Assembly (NCBI RefSeq): GCF_902779965.1
Contig: NZ_CACZDK010000041.1
Coordinates: 1 to 40,716, forward strand
Direction: 5' to 3'
Length of the DNA stretch: 40,716 nt
Origin: Fibrobacter succinogenes
Lineage (GTDB): Bacteria; Fibrobacterota; Fibrobacteria; Fibrobacterales; Fibrobacteraceae
Within the stretch, counting starts at the first letter, position 1. Each line of letters begins with the position of its first letter. Under the pieces are notes generated by a model. The model was not told the origin of the DNA and made no database searches. It saw only the letters and a list, made by a program, of their open reading frames with translations. Position numbers and translations under genes: made by a program. Of this stretch, positions 7,406 through 15,694 are shown one piece after another.

Positions 7406-8674
7406 TTAACTCCTTAAGAATGGAATTGCGCCGTATCTGCCGTTGATATAGTCTTTTTCGTAAACTCTATCTTGTCTTATCTTTTCTCCATTTTGTTCCT
7501 TGATCTCGCTAAGCGGATAAATGTCGGTTGATTCGTCTTCGCGGTTCTTTTCTGCAAACCAAATTTGGTCTCTGCGGAAAATTTTGTTGCTGAGCAAGTT
7601 TGTGTCGTGTGTCGCGAATATCAGTTGGGCCTTGTTCGGGTTTGTTTCGGGAGAATTAAATATTTCAATGATTTTCTTGGTGAGTAGGGGGTGGAGCTTG
7701 GCGTCAAATTCATCAATAACGATTATTCCGCCCTTTTCAAGCGTGTCTATAATCGGTCCTGACATATTGATGATTTTTTTCGTTCCTTCTGATTCCATTT
7801 CATCGTTAGAAAAGAAGGCTTCGCTTGGTTGCCCATCTTTTTTTCGAACAATATGCCCTGTTTCGAGTGTTGGAAATTTCAAAGCATTGTTTAGTTCGTC
7901 TGGAATGAATTTTAATAAAGCTTCTATTCCTGTAATATTGTCGCTAGCGTACTTTTTTAATCCCGTTTCGGCTTCTCTGATGCTAGAAAATCCTAAATCC
8001 ATTCCTTTAAGAAAATCTGTTGCTTTTTTCGATTTTTCGTTGTTTGCGAACAAATATTTTATTGAGAAATTTTTAAAATCGTCGTCCTTTACGCCGGAAG
8101 TGACTCTTAAATCTTCAAACCATCCCATTATAGATTTTGATATTTTCCCATTCAACTGTGCTACAAGAGACAAAAATAAACGGTTTTCGACTGTTGCCTC
8201 TTCCTTGCCGTTTCCTTCAGGAAATTCCTTGGTTATACCAATTCCTTCATCATTTCGAACAAAAAGAGGTTTTTCCTTATCGTTTTTGATTGTATACAGC
8301 CACTCTCTATTAATTTTTCTTGGACTATATTCAAAGCCATACTTGTAGGTGTCGTCTCCCGATGTGAATACGACTTCGAAAAAAGTCGGTTTTTGCGGAT
8401 AAAGCTCGTCTAATTTAAAAGGATCGGTTTTCAGTTCTTCTGTTGGGTTTGTCTTAACAGAGGAAAGCAGAATCTTTTTCATCATTCCTATAGCCGAAAG
8501 CAAATTGCTTTTGCCGCTGGAATTCGCTCCGTAAATGGCTATAGATGGTAGCAGTTTGAAGTTGTTATCTTCGCGTACGAATTCCTTGAGTTCCTGAATG
8601 GAGGTGGCCTTCATGGAAAAGGTCTTGTTCTCTTTAAACGAGCGGAAATTTCCTACGGTGAATGATACAAGCAT
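7406..8674 (-). CDS. rloA: RloA-family AAA ATPase (OLD/ABC-like)
   Basis: A 422-residue ATPase. It opens with LVSFTVGNFRSFKE, the usual start of AAA15/AAA21 proteins. Walker A is GANSSGKS (residues 49-56). Walker B is GIIVIDEFDAKLHP (D321, E322), followed by IFATHDTN, the switch histidine. Such ATPases, related to SMC/Rad50 and OLD, dimerise on sensing a phage component and gate a nuclease partner, here the RloB-type protein encoded 1 bp downstream. The pair is comparable to other ATPase-TOPRIM abortive-infection modules. It is transcribed toward the AT-rich block and closes the defence island on that side. The length is normal for the family and the gene appears intact. Confidence 0.9.
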   Translation of the reverse strand: MLVSFTVGNFRSFKENKTFSMKATSIQELKEFVREDNNFKLLPSIAIYGANSSGKSNLLSAIGMMKKILLSSVKTNPTEELKTDPFKLDELYPQKPTFFEVVFTSGDDTYKYGFEYSPRKINREWLYTIKNDKEKPLFVRNDEGIGITKEFPEGNGKEEATVENRLFLSLVAQLNGKISKSIMGWFEDLRVTSGVKDDDFKNFSIKYLFANNEKSKKATDFLKGMDLGFSSIREAETGLKKYASDNITGIEALLKFIPDELNNALKFPTLETGHIVRKKDGQPSEAFFSNDEMESEGTKKIINMSGPIIDTLEKGGIIVIDEFDAKLHPLLTKKIIEIFNSPETNPNKAQLIFATHDTNLLSNKIFRRDQIWFAEKNREDESTDIYPLSEIKEQNGEKIRQDRVYEKDYINGRYGAIPFLRS

Positions 8675-8932
8675 ATTTACTGCCTTTGAATATGTTTTTT
8701 TTGAGAGATTTTCTCAAAATTTACATTGTTTTTGTCGAGAAAGCAAGTTTTTGTTATTAAAAAATGAGAAAAAGTATCAAAATTTAATAATTTGAGGGCG
8801 TGAACGCCCAAAAACAGTCCTTTTGTACCCGATGTCTTAATGGTTTGAAGACGGTGTACTCGAGAAGGGGATGCCTCTAACCTTTGGAAACGGCGAATCA
8901 AGTTTTGCAAGTTGTTTTTACCGCATTTAGCT

Positions 8933-8958
8933 AATTGCGAACACATGTGTGCGCAATT
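8933..8958. promoter_or_regulatory. 26-bp near-perfect palindrome upstream of rloAB
   Basis: AATTGCG-A-ACACATGTGT-G-CGCAATT reads the same on both strands except for one mismatched pair (A8940/G8951). It lies about 260 bp upstream of rloA. The size and symmetry suit a dimeric regulator site or a recombination site, but nothing in the window says which protein would bind. An 8-bp-stem hairpin (GGGAACGC-ATT-GCGTTCCC, 8959-8977) follows directly. Confidence 0.4.
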
Positions 8959-9155
8959 GGGAACGCATTGCGTTCCCGCTTGAATTGGATGAAGAACAGC
9001 CGACTGTAAAGGCGACTGTAAAATTATTAAGGAATTTGTATATCCAACCCACTAAAGAATGGACAGTTCAGCCGAATTTAACTGACCGGACAAGTACCCG
9101 GCAAGTAAACTGCGGACGCATGATAACCTTCATTCTGATAATCCAAATATCATGA
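8949..9155 (+). pseudogene. Possible remnant of a regulator C-terminus
   Basis: This frame reads EEQPTVKATVKLLRNLYIQP, resembling the TVKATVK linkers and winged-helix ends of AlbA_2/divergent-AAA transcriptional regulators, then drifts into non-protein-like sequence (RTSTRQVNCGRMITF). There is no start signal. I read it as a decayed fragment at best. The rest of 8675-9189 holds only the palindrome and hairpin noted separately. Confidence 0.2.
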
Positions 9156-9189
9156 GCTTATTACTCACGGCAAAGGGCGTCGCTGTTTA

Positions 9190-10221
9190 TCAGGGATGAT
9201 TGTCGACAAGGCGGTATCGCATGCTGCGGCCGCCTTTTTTATTTGTCTCGAGGATTCCTTTGTCCATGAGGCTTTGTATTTCGCGGAGGGCGGTGTCGTG
9301 GCTTGCGTTGAAGAGCGCTGCGGCTTCTTTTGCGGTGAAGGGCTGCGCGAGGCGGCCTGCCATGATTTCGTCGAGGAGCTGCTGTTCGCGGGCGCTGAAT
9401 GTGTCGTTTGCGTGGGCGCTGCGGAACTGGATGCGGCTGATTTCTGAGGCGAAAAGTTGTTCGCTATCTTTGATGGCGTTTCGCATCATTTGCAGGAACC
9501 ATAAAATCCATTCGGTGAGGTCGCCGCTTGCGGCTTGCGTGCGTGCGAGAATCTTGAAGTAGTCGCTTTTATGAATGTTAATTTGTTTGTTTAGTGCGTA
9601 TTGGCAATGCGTCGTGTTCTCGGTACGGGCGAGTTGCATGGCCGTGATGGCGCGGGCGAGTCTGCCGTTGGCATCGGCGAAGGGGCGAATCGTGATGAAC
9701 CAAAAATGTGCAATTGCGGCTTTAATCACCCCATCTATATTAGCGCTTTCAAACCACGATAAAAAGTTTTCCATTTCGCTTTGGAGACGTTCCGGGTTCG
9801 GGCCTACAAAATGGAGTTGCTTTTCGTCGATGGTCGTTTGCACTTCGTTCGGAACTTCGCGAAACTTTAAGACTTTGTTCTGGCCCATCGCGGAATGCCA
9901 GTTGAAAAGGCGCTCTTCGGTGAGGGGCTGCGAGGCGTTCTGGATGGCGCCTAGATAGTTCTTGATGTAGTTTTGCGAACCTTTGCTTTTGAGTTCCACT
10001 TCGGCGAGGGTGTTCGCGGAGTCCAGCGTGTAGCCGTCGATGGCGTAATTGGCGACGATGTCTTCGGCGAGGAGCTTGGCTTCGATATCCTTCAATCCGC
10101 AGATTTGCATAATTCCGATGAGCTTGCCTTCTTCAAGGCGTGTCTGCCCAAGCGCTTGGAGCACCTTGGGAGAATCGAAGTGGAACCGCGTCCAGTCTGG
10201 GAATTGGTGGATGTAAAGCAT
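9190..10221 (-). CDS. DUF4172-Fic domain protein with altered active site
   Basis: A 343-residue protein. It has an N-terminal DUF4172-type region (YIHQFPDWTRFHFDSPKVLQ), a central Fic domain (about 110-230) and a C-terminal winged helix (FTAKEAAALFNASHDTALRE). Fic enzymes transfer AMP or related groups using HPFxDGNGRxxR; here residues 179-190 read RPFADANGRLAR. The catalytic His is Arg (codon CGC at 9685-9687, minus strand) and the first Gly is Ala. The inhibitory motif (S/T)xxxE(G/N) reads N58-YAI-D62-G63, so both key positions differ. The frame is intact, with full-length flanking domains. This points to a protein under constraint but without standard AMPylation, perhaps acting as a DNA-binding regulator. 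Confidence 0.88.
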   Translation of the reverse strand: MLYIHQFPDWTRFHFDSPKVLQALGQTRLEEGKLIGIMQICGLKDIEAKLLAEDIVANYAIDGYTLDSANTLAEVELKSKGSQNYIKNYLGAIQNASQPLTEERLFNWHSAMGQNKVLKFREVPNEVQTTIDEKQLHFVGPNPERLQSEMENFLSWFESANIDGVIKAAIAHFWFITIRPFADANGRLARAITAMQLARTENTTHCQYALNKQINIHKSDYFKILARTQAASGDLTEWILWFLQMMRNAIKDSEQLFASEISRIQFRSAHANDTFSAREQQLLDEIMAGRLAQPFTAKEAAALFNASHDTALREIQSLMDKGILETNKKGGRSMRYRLVDNHP

Positions 10222-10367
10222 GGTTATTCGACGTTGTTAGTCTAAATATATTCTTTTTTAATCTCTAGCTTTTGAATAGTCACTTTGTTGAATATGCTAT
10301 GATGTGAAAACATAAAAAGCTAGTTTAAAAGTAAAAACAGCTTCAAAGCGAGAAAAACGTTAATTAT

Positions 10368-10475
10368 TTAGAATTGATAGATATTCGTGTTGAGAATGGG
10401 AGCGTCGGCCAAGGTATTGTCTTCGCAGTAGCGTGCAAAACGAGAGTCGCGGGCGACTGCTTGCAGGCGCACATG
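10368..10475 (-). pseudogene. Possible truncated 3' end of a lost gene
   Basis: On the minus strand the last 36 codons before a TAA at 10368-10370 read like a genuine protein end (LQAVARDSRFARYCEDNTLA, then DAPILNTNIYQF). Upstream the frame runs into the dispersed repeat at 10474-10517, and coding character stops. It may be the tail of a gene cut by the repeat. I cannot name it. The rest of 10222-10609 is AT-rich and shows nothing else I can identify. Confidence 0.25.
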
Positions 10476-10517
10476 ACCGAGTGAAGCCGCTGACGCCGTA
10501 GGCGTCAACTCCGAGCT
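10474..10517. repeat. Dispersed intergenic repeat, copy 1
   Basis: TGACCGAG...GCTGACGCCGTAGGCGTCAA...GAGCTG recurs at 40071-40115. The core TGACGCC-GTA-GGCGTCA (10491-10507) is a perfect 7-bp inverted repeat. It lies between fic and prmA. Confidence 0.7.
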
Positions 10518-10609
10518 GGGGCCCCGCCCGCATGAAGATCTTTCTTGAATTATGGTTATAAAAATTCGATAGCTAGGCGGCGAGCCTTTAATTTTCATAA
10601 ATTTAAGCT

Positions 10610-11452
10610 ATGCAGAAAATTGATACTTGGTACAAGGCTCAGGGCAACTGCCCCGATGAAGAATATGAAATTGCAAGTTACCTGCTTTTCGAGGCGGGTG
10701 TTGCAACGCTCGAAGAACTCGATCCGGTGACTGCTGGTCGTACGGAGTTCTGTTTTTATACGGGCGACAAGGCGGAACGTGACCGCATCGTGGCGGAATT
10801 TCCGCAGTACAACTTTGTTGTAACTGAAGAGCCTGCGAAGGATTGGGACAAGTGGTGGCGCGACCGTGCGCAGCCTGTGGCTGTGAGCGAGCATCTTTGG
10901 GTGCGTCCACCTTGGGTGGAGTTTACGCCGGAAGATCCTGAAGCGGTTGTCTTGGAACTTGAGGCAAAGACTGCATTTGGAACGGGCGAGCACGAGACGA
11001 CGAGTAGCTGTGCTGCGCTCATGGAAAATATCGATTTTAAGGGCAAGACTGTTCTCGACATTGGAACGGGAACGGGCATCTTGGCGATGTTTGCTCGTCG
11101 CAAGGGCGCAAGCCTTGCTGTGGGTACAGAAATCGACCCGCTCACGATTCCCTGCATTGCGGAAAACTTTGAACGCAATGGTTTTGGTGAAAGCGACTGC
11201 GTGCTCGGATTCCTGGATGCGTTCAAGGATGGAACGAAGTTCGACGTGATTCTCTGCAACATGATTCGCAGCGAGCTTTGGCCGCTCCGCGACGACATCG
11301 AAGATTTGCTCGCCGAAGGCGGTGAACTGATCATCAGCGGTCAGCTCGAAGTCGAAAAGGATTACATCCTCAAGTGGTTTGATGAAGCCGGCTTCAAAGT
11401 CTCCGTCGAACGCACCAAAGGCGAATGGTGGAGCGTGCTTGCGCGCTCCTAA
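10610..11452 (+). CDS. prmA: Ribosomal protein L11 methyltransferase
   Basis: A 280-residue protein of the usual PrmA size. It transfers methyl groups from SAM to lysines and the N-terminus of ribosomal protein L11 in the cytoplasm. The signature TAFGTGEHETT is at residues 121-131, the SAM-binding VLDIGTGTGILA at about 148-159, and the substrate-binding motif ILCNMIRSELW replaces the more usual ILANIL form. The N-terminal 100 residues match the L11-binding ferredoxin-like domain (DWDKWWRDRAQPV is typical). No strong Shine-Dalgarno precedes the ATG. It stands alone, with convergent toxin-antitoxin genes downstream. Confidence 0.93.
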   Translation: MQKIDTWYKAQGNCPDEEYEIASYLLFEAGVATLEELDPVTAGRTEFCFYTGDKAERDRIVAEFPQYNFVVTEEPAKDWDKWWRDRAQPVAVSEHLWVRPPWVEFTPEDPEAVVLELEAKTAFGTGEHETTSSCAALMENIDFKGKTVLDIGTGTGILAMFARRKGASLAVGTEIDPLTIPCIAENFERNGFGESDCVLGFLDAFKDGTKFDVILCNMIRSELWPLRDDIEDLLAEGGELIISGQLEVEKDYILKWFDEAGFKVSVERTKGEWWSVLARS

Positions 11453-11495
11453 ATGAGCCGGAAAGGAGACAAACGCATAAGGCGAGCGTTGCGGA

Positions 11496-12011
11496 TTATT
11501 TATTTCGCCAAAATTGAATTCTTGATTCGCACTCACCTTTAGGTAAGCGCATATTTAGATTCATAAGAGTTTCTAAATTTTCTGCAGCTTCTTTTGGTGA
11601 TAAAATGTTGTATTCAATCAAATTGTCGAATAGGTAAAGAACTCCTGAAACTTTAACACCGTCTTTTTGTGCTGCTGAGCGTAACTTACTGTCTCCGGTT
11701 AAAAGACGGCCATCAACTTTTTTGGCGTAATACCATACAGAACAATCTGCGATTGAAGCGTTATTTGTACAGCTCGTGTGTAACGAAATCACTTGGCTAA
11801 AATCAGCAGCGTTAAAAGATACTACACCTAATTTATTTGAATTGATAAATTTTTGGACTATCTTCAGCTGTTCTGGTCGAGTGATTTCGCTGATGACTAA
11901 ATCTGTTGTGCATATTTCGCAGGGCAAGGCAAAAAACGCTTCCAGTAGGCTTACTGAAAGTAAGTCAAAGATGATGTTTGCGTCGCTTATGACAATGCGT
12001 TCTTTTATCAT
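11496..12011 (-). CDS. PIN-domain protein (probable ribonuclease toxin)
   Basis: A 171-residue protein. The PIN-domain acidic residues are in place: D10 in VISDANIIFDLL, E42 in ISEITRPE, D89 in NNASIADCSVW and D107 in LTGDSKLR. These coordinate Mg2+ for RNA cleavage in VapC-like toxins. Its ATG overlaps the stop of the upstream XRE/metallopeptidase gene by 4 bp (ATGA), so the two are co-translated, with the regulator first. It is longer than a classic VapC (about 130 residues) because of a C-terminal helical extension from about residue 120. It is likely the effector of a toxin-antitoxin-like pair, with the partner taking the antitoxin role. Confidence 0.82.
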   Translation of the reverse strand: MIKERIVISDANIIFDLLSVSLLEAFFALPCEICTTDLVISEITRPEQLKIVQKFINSNKLGVVSFNAADFSQVISLHTSCTNNASIADCSVWYYAKKVDGRLLTGDSKLRSAAQKDGVKVSGVLYLFDNLIEYNILSPKEAAENLETLMNLNMRLPKGECESRIQFWRNK

Positions 12012-13063
12012 ACCAAGGCAAGATCTCTACGAACTTGTTCAATGTCTTGATGCAAAAGGTTTGCAGCCTTGGATGTAGTAATAAGTTCTTTGCTCAGAGC
12101 CTTGTAAACTAGGCTAACGAAACGGGTTGACGTTTCTTGGTGAAATAAGGTTCTTTCGATAAGAGCCTTGAATCCTTTTGCTCGGTTTTTCTGGATGCAG
12201 AAGGTGCGGAATCGTTGTTCCGAAATGATGCCGCAATCTTTTGCTTTGTACATGATGGCGTCACAAGAAATTCCGTAAGAAAGTTGAATCGCTTTCAGCT
12301 CCTGATATGAAATGTCTTTTCGAGTGCTCCCGAGAATTCGTTTGAGTTCTGATTCGGGAAGCAACATTTCGCTAGCAAACAGGTGACAGAAAGTTTCTTC
12401 TTGCTTATTGTTGATGTTTTTAGGGAATTGCAGAACCAAATGTCCAAGTTCATGTAGCGCTGTAAAGCGTTTTCTTTCGACGGAAAAAGTTTTGTTTAGA
12501 ATGACTACATGGAATTTTTCATTGACTAGAGAACTCATGCCATCGAATGAATCTGGTGCATCAATTTCGATAACTTTTACTCCGTTTCGTTCGAGCAAGT
12601 CAATAACATTCACGATGCCGTCTAGACCAAGGTTCCATTCTTTGCGGATTTTAGCTGCTGCTGCCTTGACTTCTTTGGACGAAGATGCGCTTATGCGGGG
12701 AAGGGGCGATTGTATCGTTTCATCGCCGCAGATTTCTTCGATGTTGATATAACGTTCCATAAGGTCCGCAATGGCTTCGCGGATGCCGTTCTCTTTTTTT
12801 TGCGGGAGAGAACTTTTTTTGCGGAATCGAACAGATTCGACCTGTACGGCAAAGGGCCTAAAGAAATAATCAATAGGCTGGTGAAGTGCTTTTGACAATG
12901 CGATGACGATATCGCTGCTTGGAGCCATCAAACCTTTTTCGTATTTGGAAATGGTCATCTTTGAGACTTTGTTTCCCATAGACGCGCAGAGTTCATCCAT
13001 AGAAAGCCCCATCATGATGCGGGCATTTTTAAGCCTTGATGAAAAAATAGAAAGTTCCGCCAT
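12008..13063 (-). CDS. XRE-family HTH regulator fused to an ImmA/IrrE-like metallopeptidase
   Basis: A 351-residue protein. An N-terminal Cro/C1 helix-turn-helix (FSSRLKNARIMMGLSMDELC, then KMTISKYEKG, residues 6-65) is followed by a linker and an M78-type zinc metallopeptidase domain with HELGH (H204, E205, H208) and a downstream glutamate (EETFCHLFASEMLLP). In ImmA/IrrE systems such peptidases cleave a partner repressor; in XRE fusions they act as regulators or antitoxins of the adjacent toxin. GGAGGAAAG precedes the ATG. A perfect inverted repeat lies just upstream, so autoregulation is likely. It overlaps the PIN gene by 4 bp. Confidence 0.88.
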   Translation of the reverse strand: MAELSIFSSRLKNARIMMGLSMDELCASMGNKVSKMTISKYEKGLMAPSSDIVIALSKALHQPIDYFFRPFAVQVESVRFRKKSSLPQKKENGIREAIADLMERYINIEEICGDETIQSPLPRISASSSKEVKAAAAKIRKEWNLGLDGIVNVIDLLERNGVKVIEIDAPDSFDGMSSLVNEKFHVVILNKTFSVERKRFTALHELGHLVLQFPKNINNKQEETFCHLFASEMLLPESELKRILGSTRKDISYQELKAIQLSYGISCDAIMYKAKDCGIISEQRFRTFCIQKNRAKGFKALIERTLFHQETSTRFVSLVYKALSKELITTSKAANLLHQDIEQVRRDLALV

Positions 13064-13076
13064 ACTTTCCTCCGTT

Positions 13077-13113
13077 GTTTACAAATATATATAAATAGTT
13101 GTAATTTGTAAAC
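13077..13113 (-). promoter_or_regulatory. Inverted-repeat operator/promoter of the XRE-PIN operon
   Basis: GTTTACAAAT (13077-13086) and ATTTGTAAAC (13104-13113) form a perfect 10-bp inverted repeat with a 17-bp AT-only-like spacer. It lies 14 bp upstream of the XRE start codon and overlaps where the promoter must be. Binding by the encoded HTH protein is inference from position and symmetry. Confidence 0.6.
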
Positions 13114-13161
13114 TAAGCGTTTTTTTTGTCAATGGCGTTCCATAAATTGCTGATGCTAAAG

Positions 13162-13181
13162 ATCCTCGCCTTCGCGAGGAT
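13162..13181. repeat. Intergenic hairpin repeat
   Basis: ATCCTCGC-CTTC-GCGAGGAT is a perfect 8-bp hairpin followed by GACGAATG. It is of the same general type as the GGATCCTCG/GAGGATGAC repeats found at 24690-24830. It separates the divergent XRE operon promoter from the ygiQ 3' end. Confidence 0.55.
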
Positions 13182-13219
13182 GACGAATGAAAAAACACTA
13201 GCCATTAGCCACTGCTTAC

Positions 13220-15619
13220 TTACTTCTTAAACGTCGGTTTCTTGAAACCTTTACCGTGTGAGCGGCGGCTGGCGAGGTTTATCTCGCCGCTGTTGAAACG
13301 GTTCTTGTCTTCGACATTGCGGTGTTCGCGGAACGGCGCATTTTGCTGGTTCCCGCGGCGATCCCCATTGCGGTCGAAATCGCGGCGGTCTTCGAAAACA
13401 TTGCCACGGCGGTCGTCAAATCGGCGCTCACTGTGGAATCCGCGACGTTCTTGGCGTTCTCCCTCGCGTTCAAAGCGGTCGCGATTCTCGTTTCGCCAGT
13501 TCTCGCGACCTTCTTCATTACGTTCAAAGCGGTTTCCGCGACTTTCACTAAAGCGTTCTTCGCGGAACTGGAATTCGCGTGGTTCCCTTTGCGATTCCCC
13601 ACGATTCTCGCCAAAGCGGCCTCCGCGGCCTTCGTTGAAGCTACGACCTTCGTACCCTTCGTCGCGCCAGCGATTCTTGACTTTCTCTTTTTTCGGGCGT
13701 AATGCGTTCGTGCGTTCGTCGCGCTTTTGCATTTCGCGATTGCGGAAGTCTTCGTTCTGTTCGCGTTCCTTGCTTGGGAAGTATTCCTTGCCCTCGGCCA
13801 TTGCAGTACGGCTCAGCAGCAAGCGACTGACCTTACCCATCTTGAGTCGTTCCAGAACTTCGCGCAAGTGCGGGCGGTTCGCCGGAATGTACCAGAAGAA
13901 GAATTGCTTTTGGTTTGCCTTTTCTTCGGGCGTTTTGGCGACAAAGAGAGGCTTTCCATCCGGCGTCATTTCGGCGTAGAACATCTCGGTGGCAATGGTC
14001 ATCGGCGTTGGCGTAAAGTCTTGCACTTGTTCCAACTGGAAACCCAATTGCTTTGTTTCGAGCGCAAGTTCTGCCATGTCGGCTTCGGTGCATCCCGGAT
14101 GGCTACTGATAAAGTACGGAATCAGCTGCTGCTTTTTGCCGATGCGTTTGCATTCGTCGTCAAAGAATTCTTTGAACTTGTGGAACAGCGTAAAGCTCGG
14201 CTTGCGCATCAGTTTCAGCACGGCGTCGCTTGTGTGTTCGGGTGCAACTTTCAAGCGTCCACTCACATGGTAGTCGATGAGTTCGCGGGCGTATTCCTCG
14301 TGGTCCTTGCGGAGTTCTTCGTCATTTGTCTCTTGTAAGAGCATGTCGTAACGCACGCCGCTTCCGATGAACAGGTGCTTCACTTTCGGATGGTTGCGCA
14401 CTTCGCGATAAAGGCTCAAGATTTCGGCGTGGTGCGTGTCCATGTTGTCGCAAATATTGGGCGTAAGGCAGCTTGCTCGGGCGCATTTTTGACAACGGCT
14501 GGGGTCGCGGCCACGCATGTTGTACATGTTCGCGCTGGGGCCGCCGAGATCTGTGATCGTTCCGGCAAAGCCTTCCATATTCGTCACGATTTCGACTTCG
14601 CGCAGAATGCTTTCGCGGCTACGGCTTGCGATGAACTTGCCCTGGTGCGCATTGATGGCGCAGAAACTGCAACCGCCAAAACAGCCGCGGTGTGTGTTGA
14701 TGCTGAACTTGATCATGTCAAACGCCGGAATGTTGCCGCGTTTCTTGTAGCGCGGGTGCGGCTCACGGGCGTAGGGGTATTCAAAACTTTCGTCCAGTTC
14801 GCCGTATTCCATCGGTGGGTAAGCGGGGTTTATGACCACGGTCTGTTCCGCGACATCTTGCAGAATGCGGTGCTGGAACCACTTGTTGCATTCGATATCG
14901 ACTCGGCGGCAGTTCTCGATTTGGTTCCTCTTGCTTTCCAGACATTCTTCGTAGCTGTACAGTCGCAAGTCTTCCCACTTGCTGTTCTTCGGGACGTTCC
15001 CCTTGGGTGCCAAGTAGGCGGTTTGCGGAACGGAATTCAGACTCGAAAACGGAACGCCTTTTTTGAGCAAACGAACAATTTCTTTCAGCGGTTTTTCGCC
15101 CATACCGTAAACGAGAATATCGGCCTGCGTATCGAACAGAATGCTCGGCTTGAGTTTGTTGCTCCAGTAGTCGTAATGCGTCACGCGGCGCAAGCTCGAT
15201 TCGAGTCCGCCAATGAGGAGCGGCACATCGGGGTAGAGCTTCTTCAAAATCTTGGCGTACGTGTATGTCGCGTAATCCGGGCGGAATCCGGCCTTGTTCC
15301 CCGGCGTAAAGGCATCGTCGCTGCGGAGGCGCTTGGCGGCAGTGTAGTGGTTCACCATGGAATCCATGCCGCTCGAAATCGCAAAGAAAAGTCGCGGCTT
15401 GCCAAGCTTCTTAAAATCGCGCAAGTCATCGCGCCAATTCGGCTGCGGCAAAATCGCCACGCGTAAACCTTCATGTTCCAAAAGTCGTCCGACAACCGCA
15501 TGCCCAAAGCAAGGGTGGTCCACGTAAGCGTCGGCGCTGATGATAATCACGTCAACGTAATCCCAACCGAGTTCGTCCAGGTCTTCTTTGCAAATGGGTA
15601 AAAATCGAGGATCGTACAT
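13220..15619 (-). CDS. ygiQ: YgiQ-family radical SAM protein with long charged C-terminal tail
   Basis: A 799-residue protein. Residues 1-610 match the UPF0313/YgiQ family: an N-terminal DUF-type domain (MYDPRFLPICKEDLDELGW), then the radical SAM cluster CFGGCSFC (about 311-318) that binds a 4Fe-4S cluster. Further conserved blocks include FIGSGVRYDML, LKVAPEHTS and QVQDFTPTPMT. The reaction of this family is not established. From about residue 615 the sequence becomes a roughly 180-residue tail of Arg, Glu, Asn, Phe and Gly (RGGRFGENRGES, ERRGFHSERRFDDRR), low-complexity and RGG-like. Such a tail suggests disordered RNA binding. No ordinary domain is visible in it. The gene is monocistronic. 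Confidence 0.9.
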   Translation of the reverse strand: MYDPRFLPICKEDLDELGWDYVDVIIISADAYVDHPCFGHAVVGRLLEHEGLRVAILPQPNWRDDLRDFKKLGKPRLFFAISSGMDSMVNHYTAAKRLRSDDAFTPGNKAGFRPDYATYTYAKILKKLYPDVPLLIGGLESSLRRVTHYDYWSNKLKPSILFDTQADILVYGMGEKPLKEIVRLLKKGVPFSSLNSVPQTAYLAPKGNVPKNSKWEDLRLYSYEECLESKRNQIENCRRVDIECNKWFQHRILQDVAEQTVVINPAYPPMEYGELDESFEYPYAREPHPRYKKRGNIPAFDMIKFSINTHRGCFGGCSFCAINAHQGKFIASRSRESILREVEIVTNMEGFAGTITDLGGPSANMYNMRGRDPSRCQKCARASCLTPNICDNMDTHHAEILSLYREVRNHPKVKHLFIGSGVRYDMLLQETNDEELRKDHEEYARELIDYHVSGRLKVAPEHTSDAVLKLMRKPSFTLFHKFKEFFDDECKRIGKKQQLIPYFISSHPGCTEADMAELALETKQLGFQLEQVQDFTPTPMTIATEMFYAEMTPDGKPLFVAKTPEEKANQKQFFFWYIPANRPHLREVLERLKMGKVSRLLLSRTAMAEGKEYFPSKEREQNEDFRNREMQKRDERTNALRPKKEKVKNRWRDEGYEGRSFNEGRGGRFGENRGESQREPREFQFREERFSESRGNRFERNEEGRENWRNENRDRFEREGERQERRGFHSERRFDDRRGNVFEDRRDFDRNGDRRGNQQNAPFREHRNVEDKNRFNSGEINLASRRSHGKGFKKPTFKK

Positions 15620-15694
15620 AATGGAACTTTGGGGTTGAAAAGTTTATAAATCTAAAGATAGAAAACGCAAGTGCCGGCGAAATTTATTTTCGTC

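Noticed and set aside
8677-8946. 89-codon minus-strand open frame upstream of rloA
   Set aside because: It has no ribosome binding site or recognisable motif, and the composition suggests leader or spacer sequence.
13242-13979. Ser/Arg-rich open frame opposite the YgiQ tail
   Set aside because: It is the complement of the low-complexity Arg/Glu-rich tail. The minus-strand frame continues from a real enzyme.
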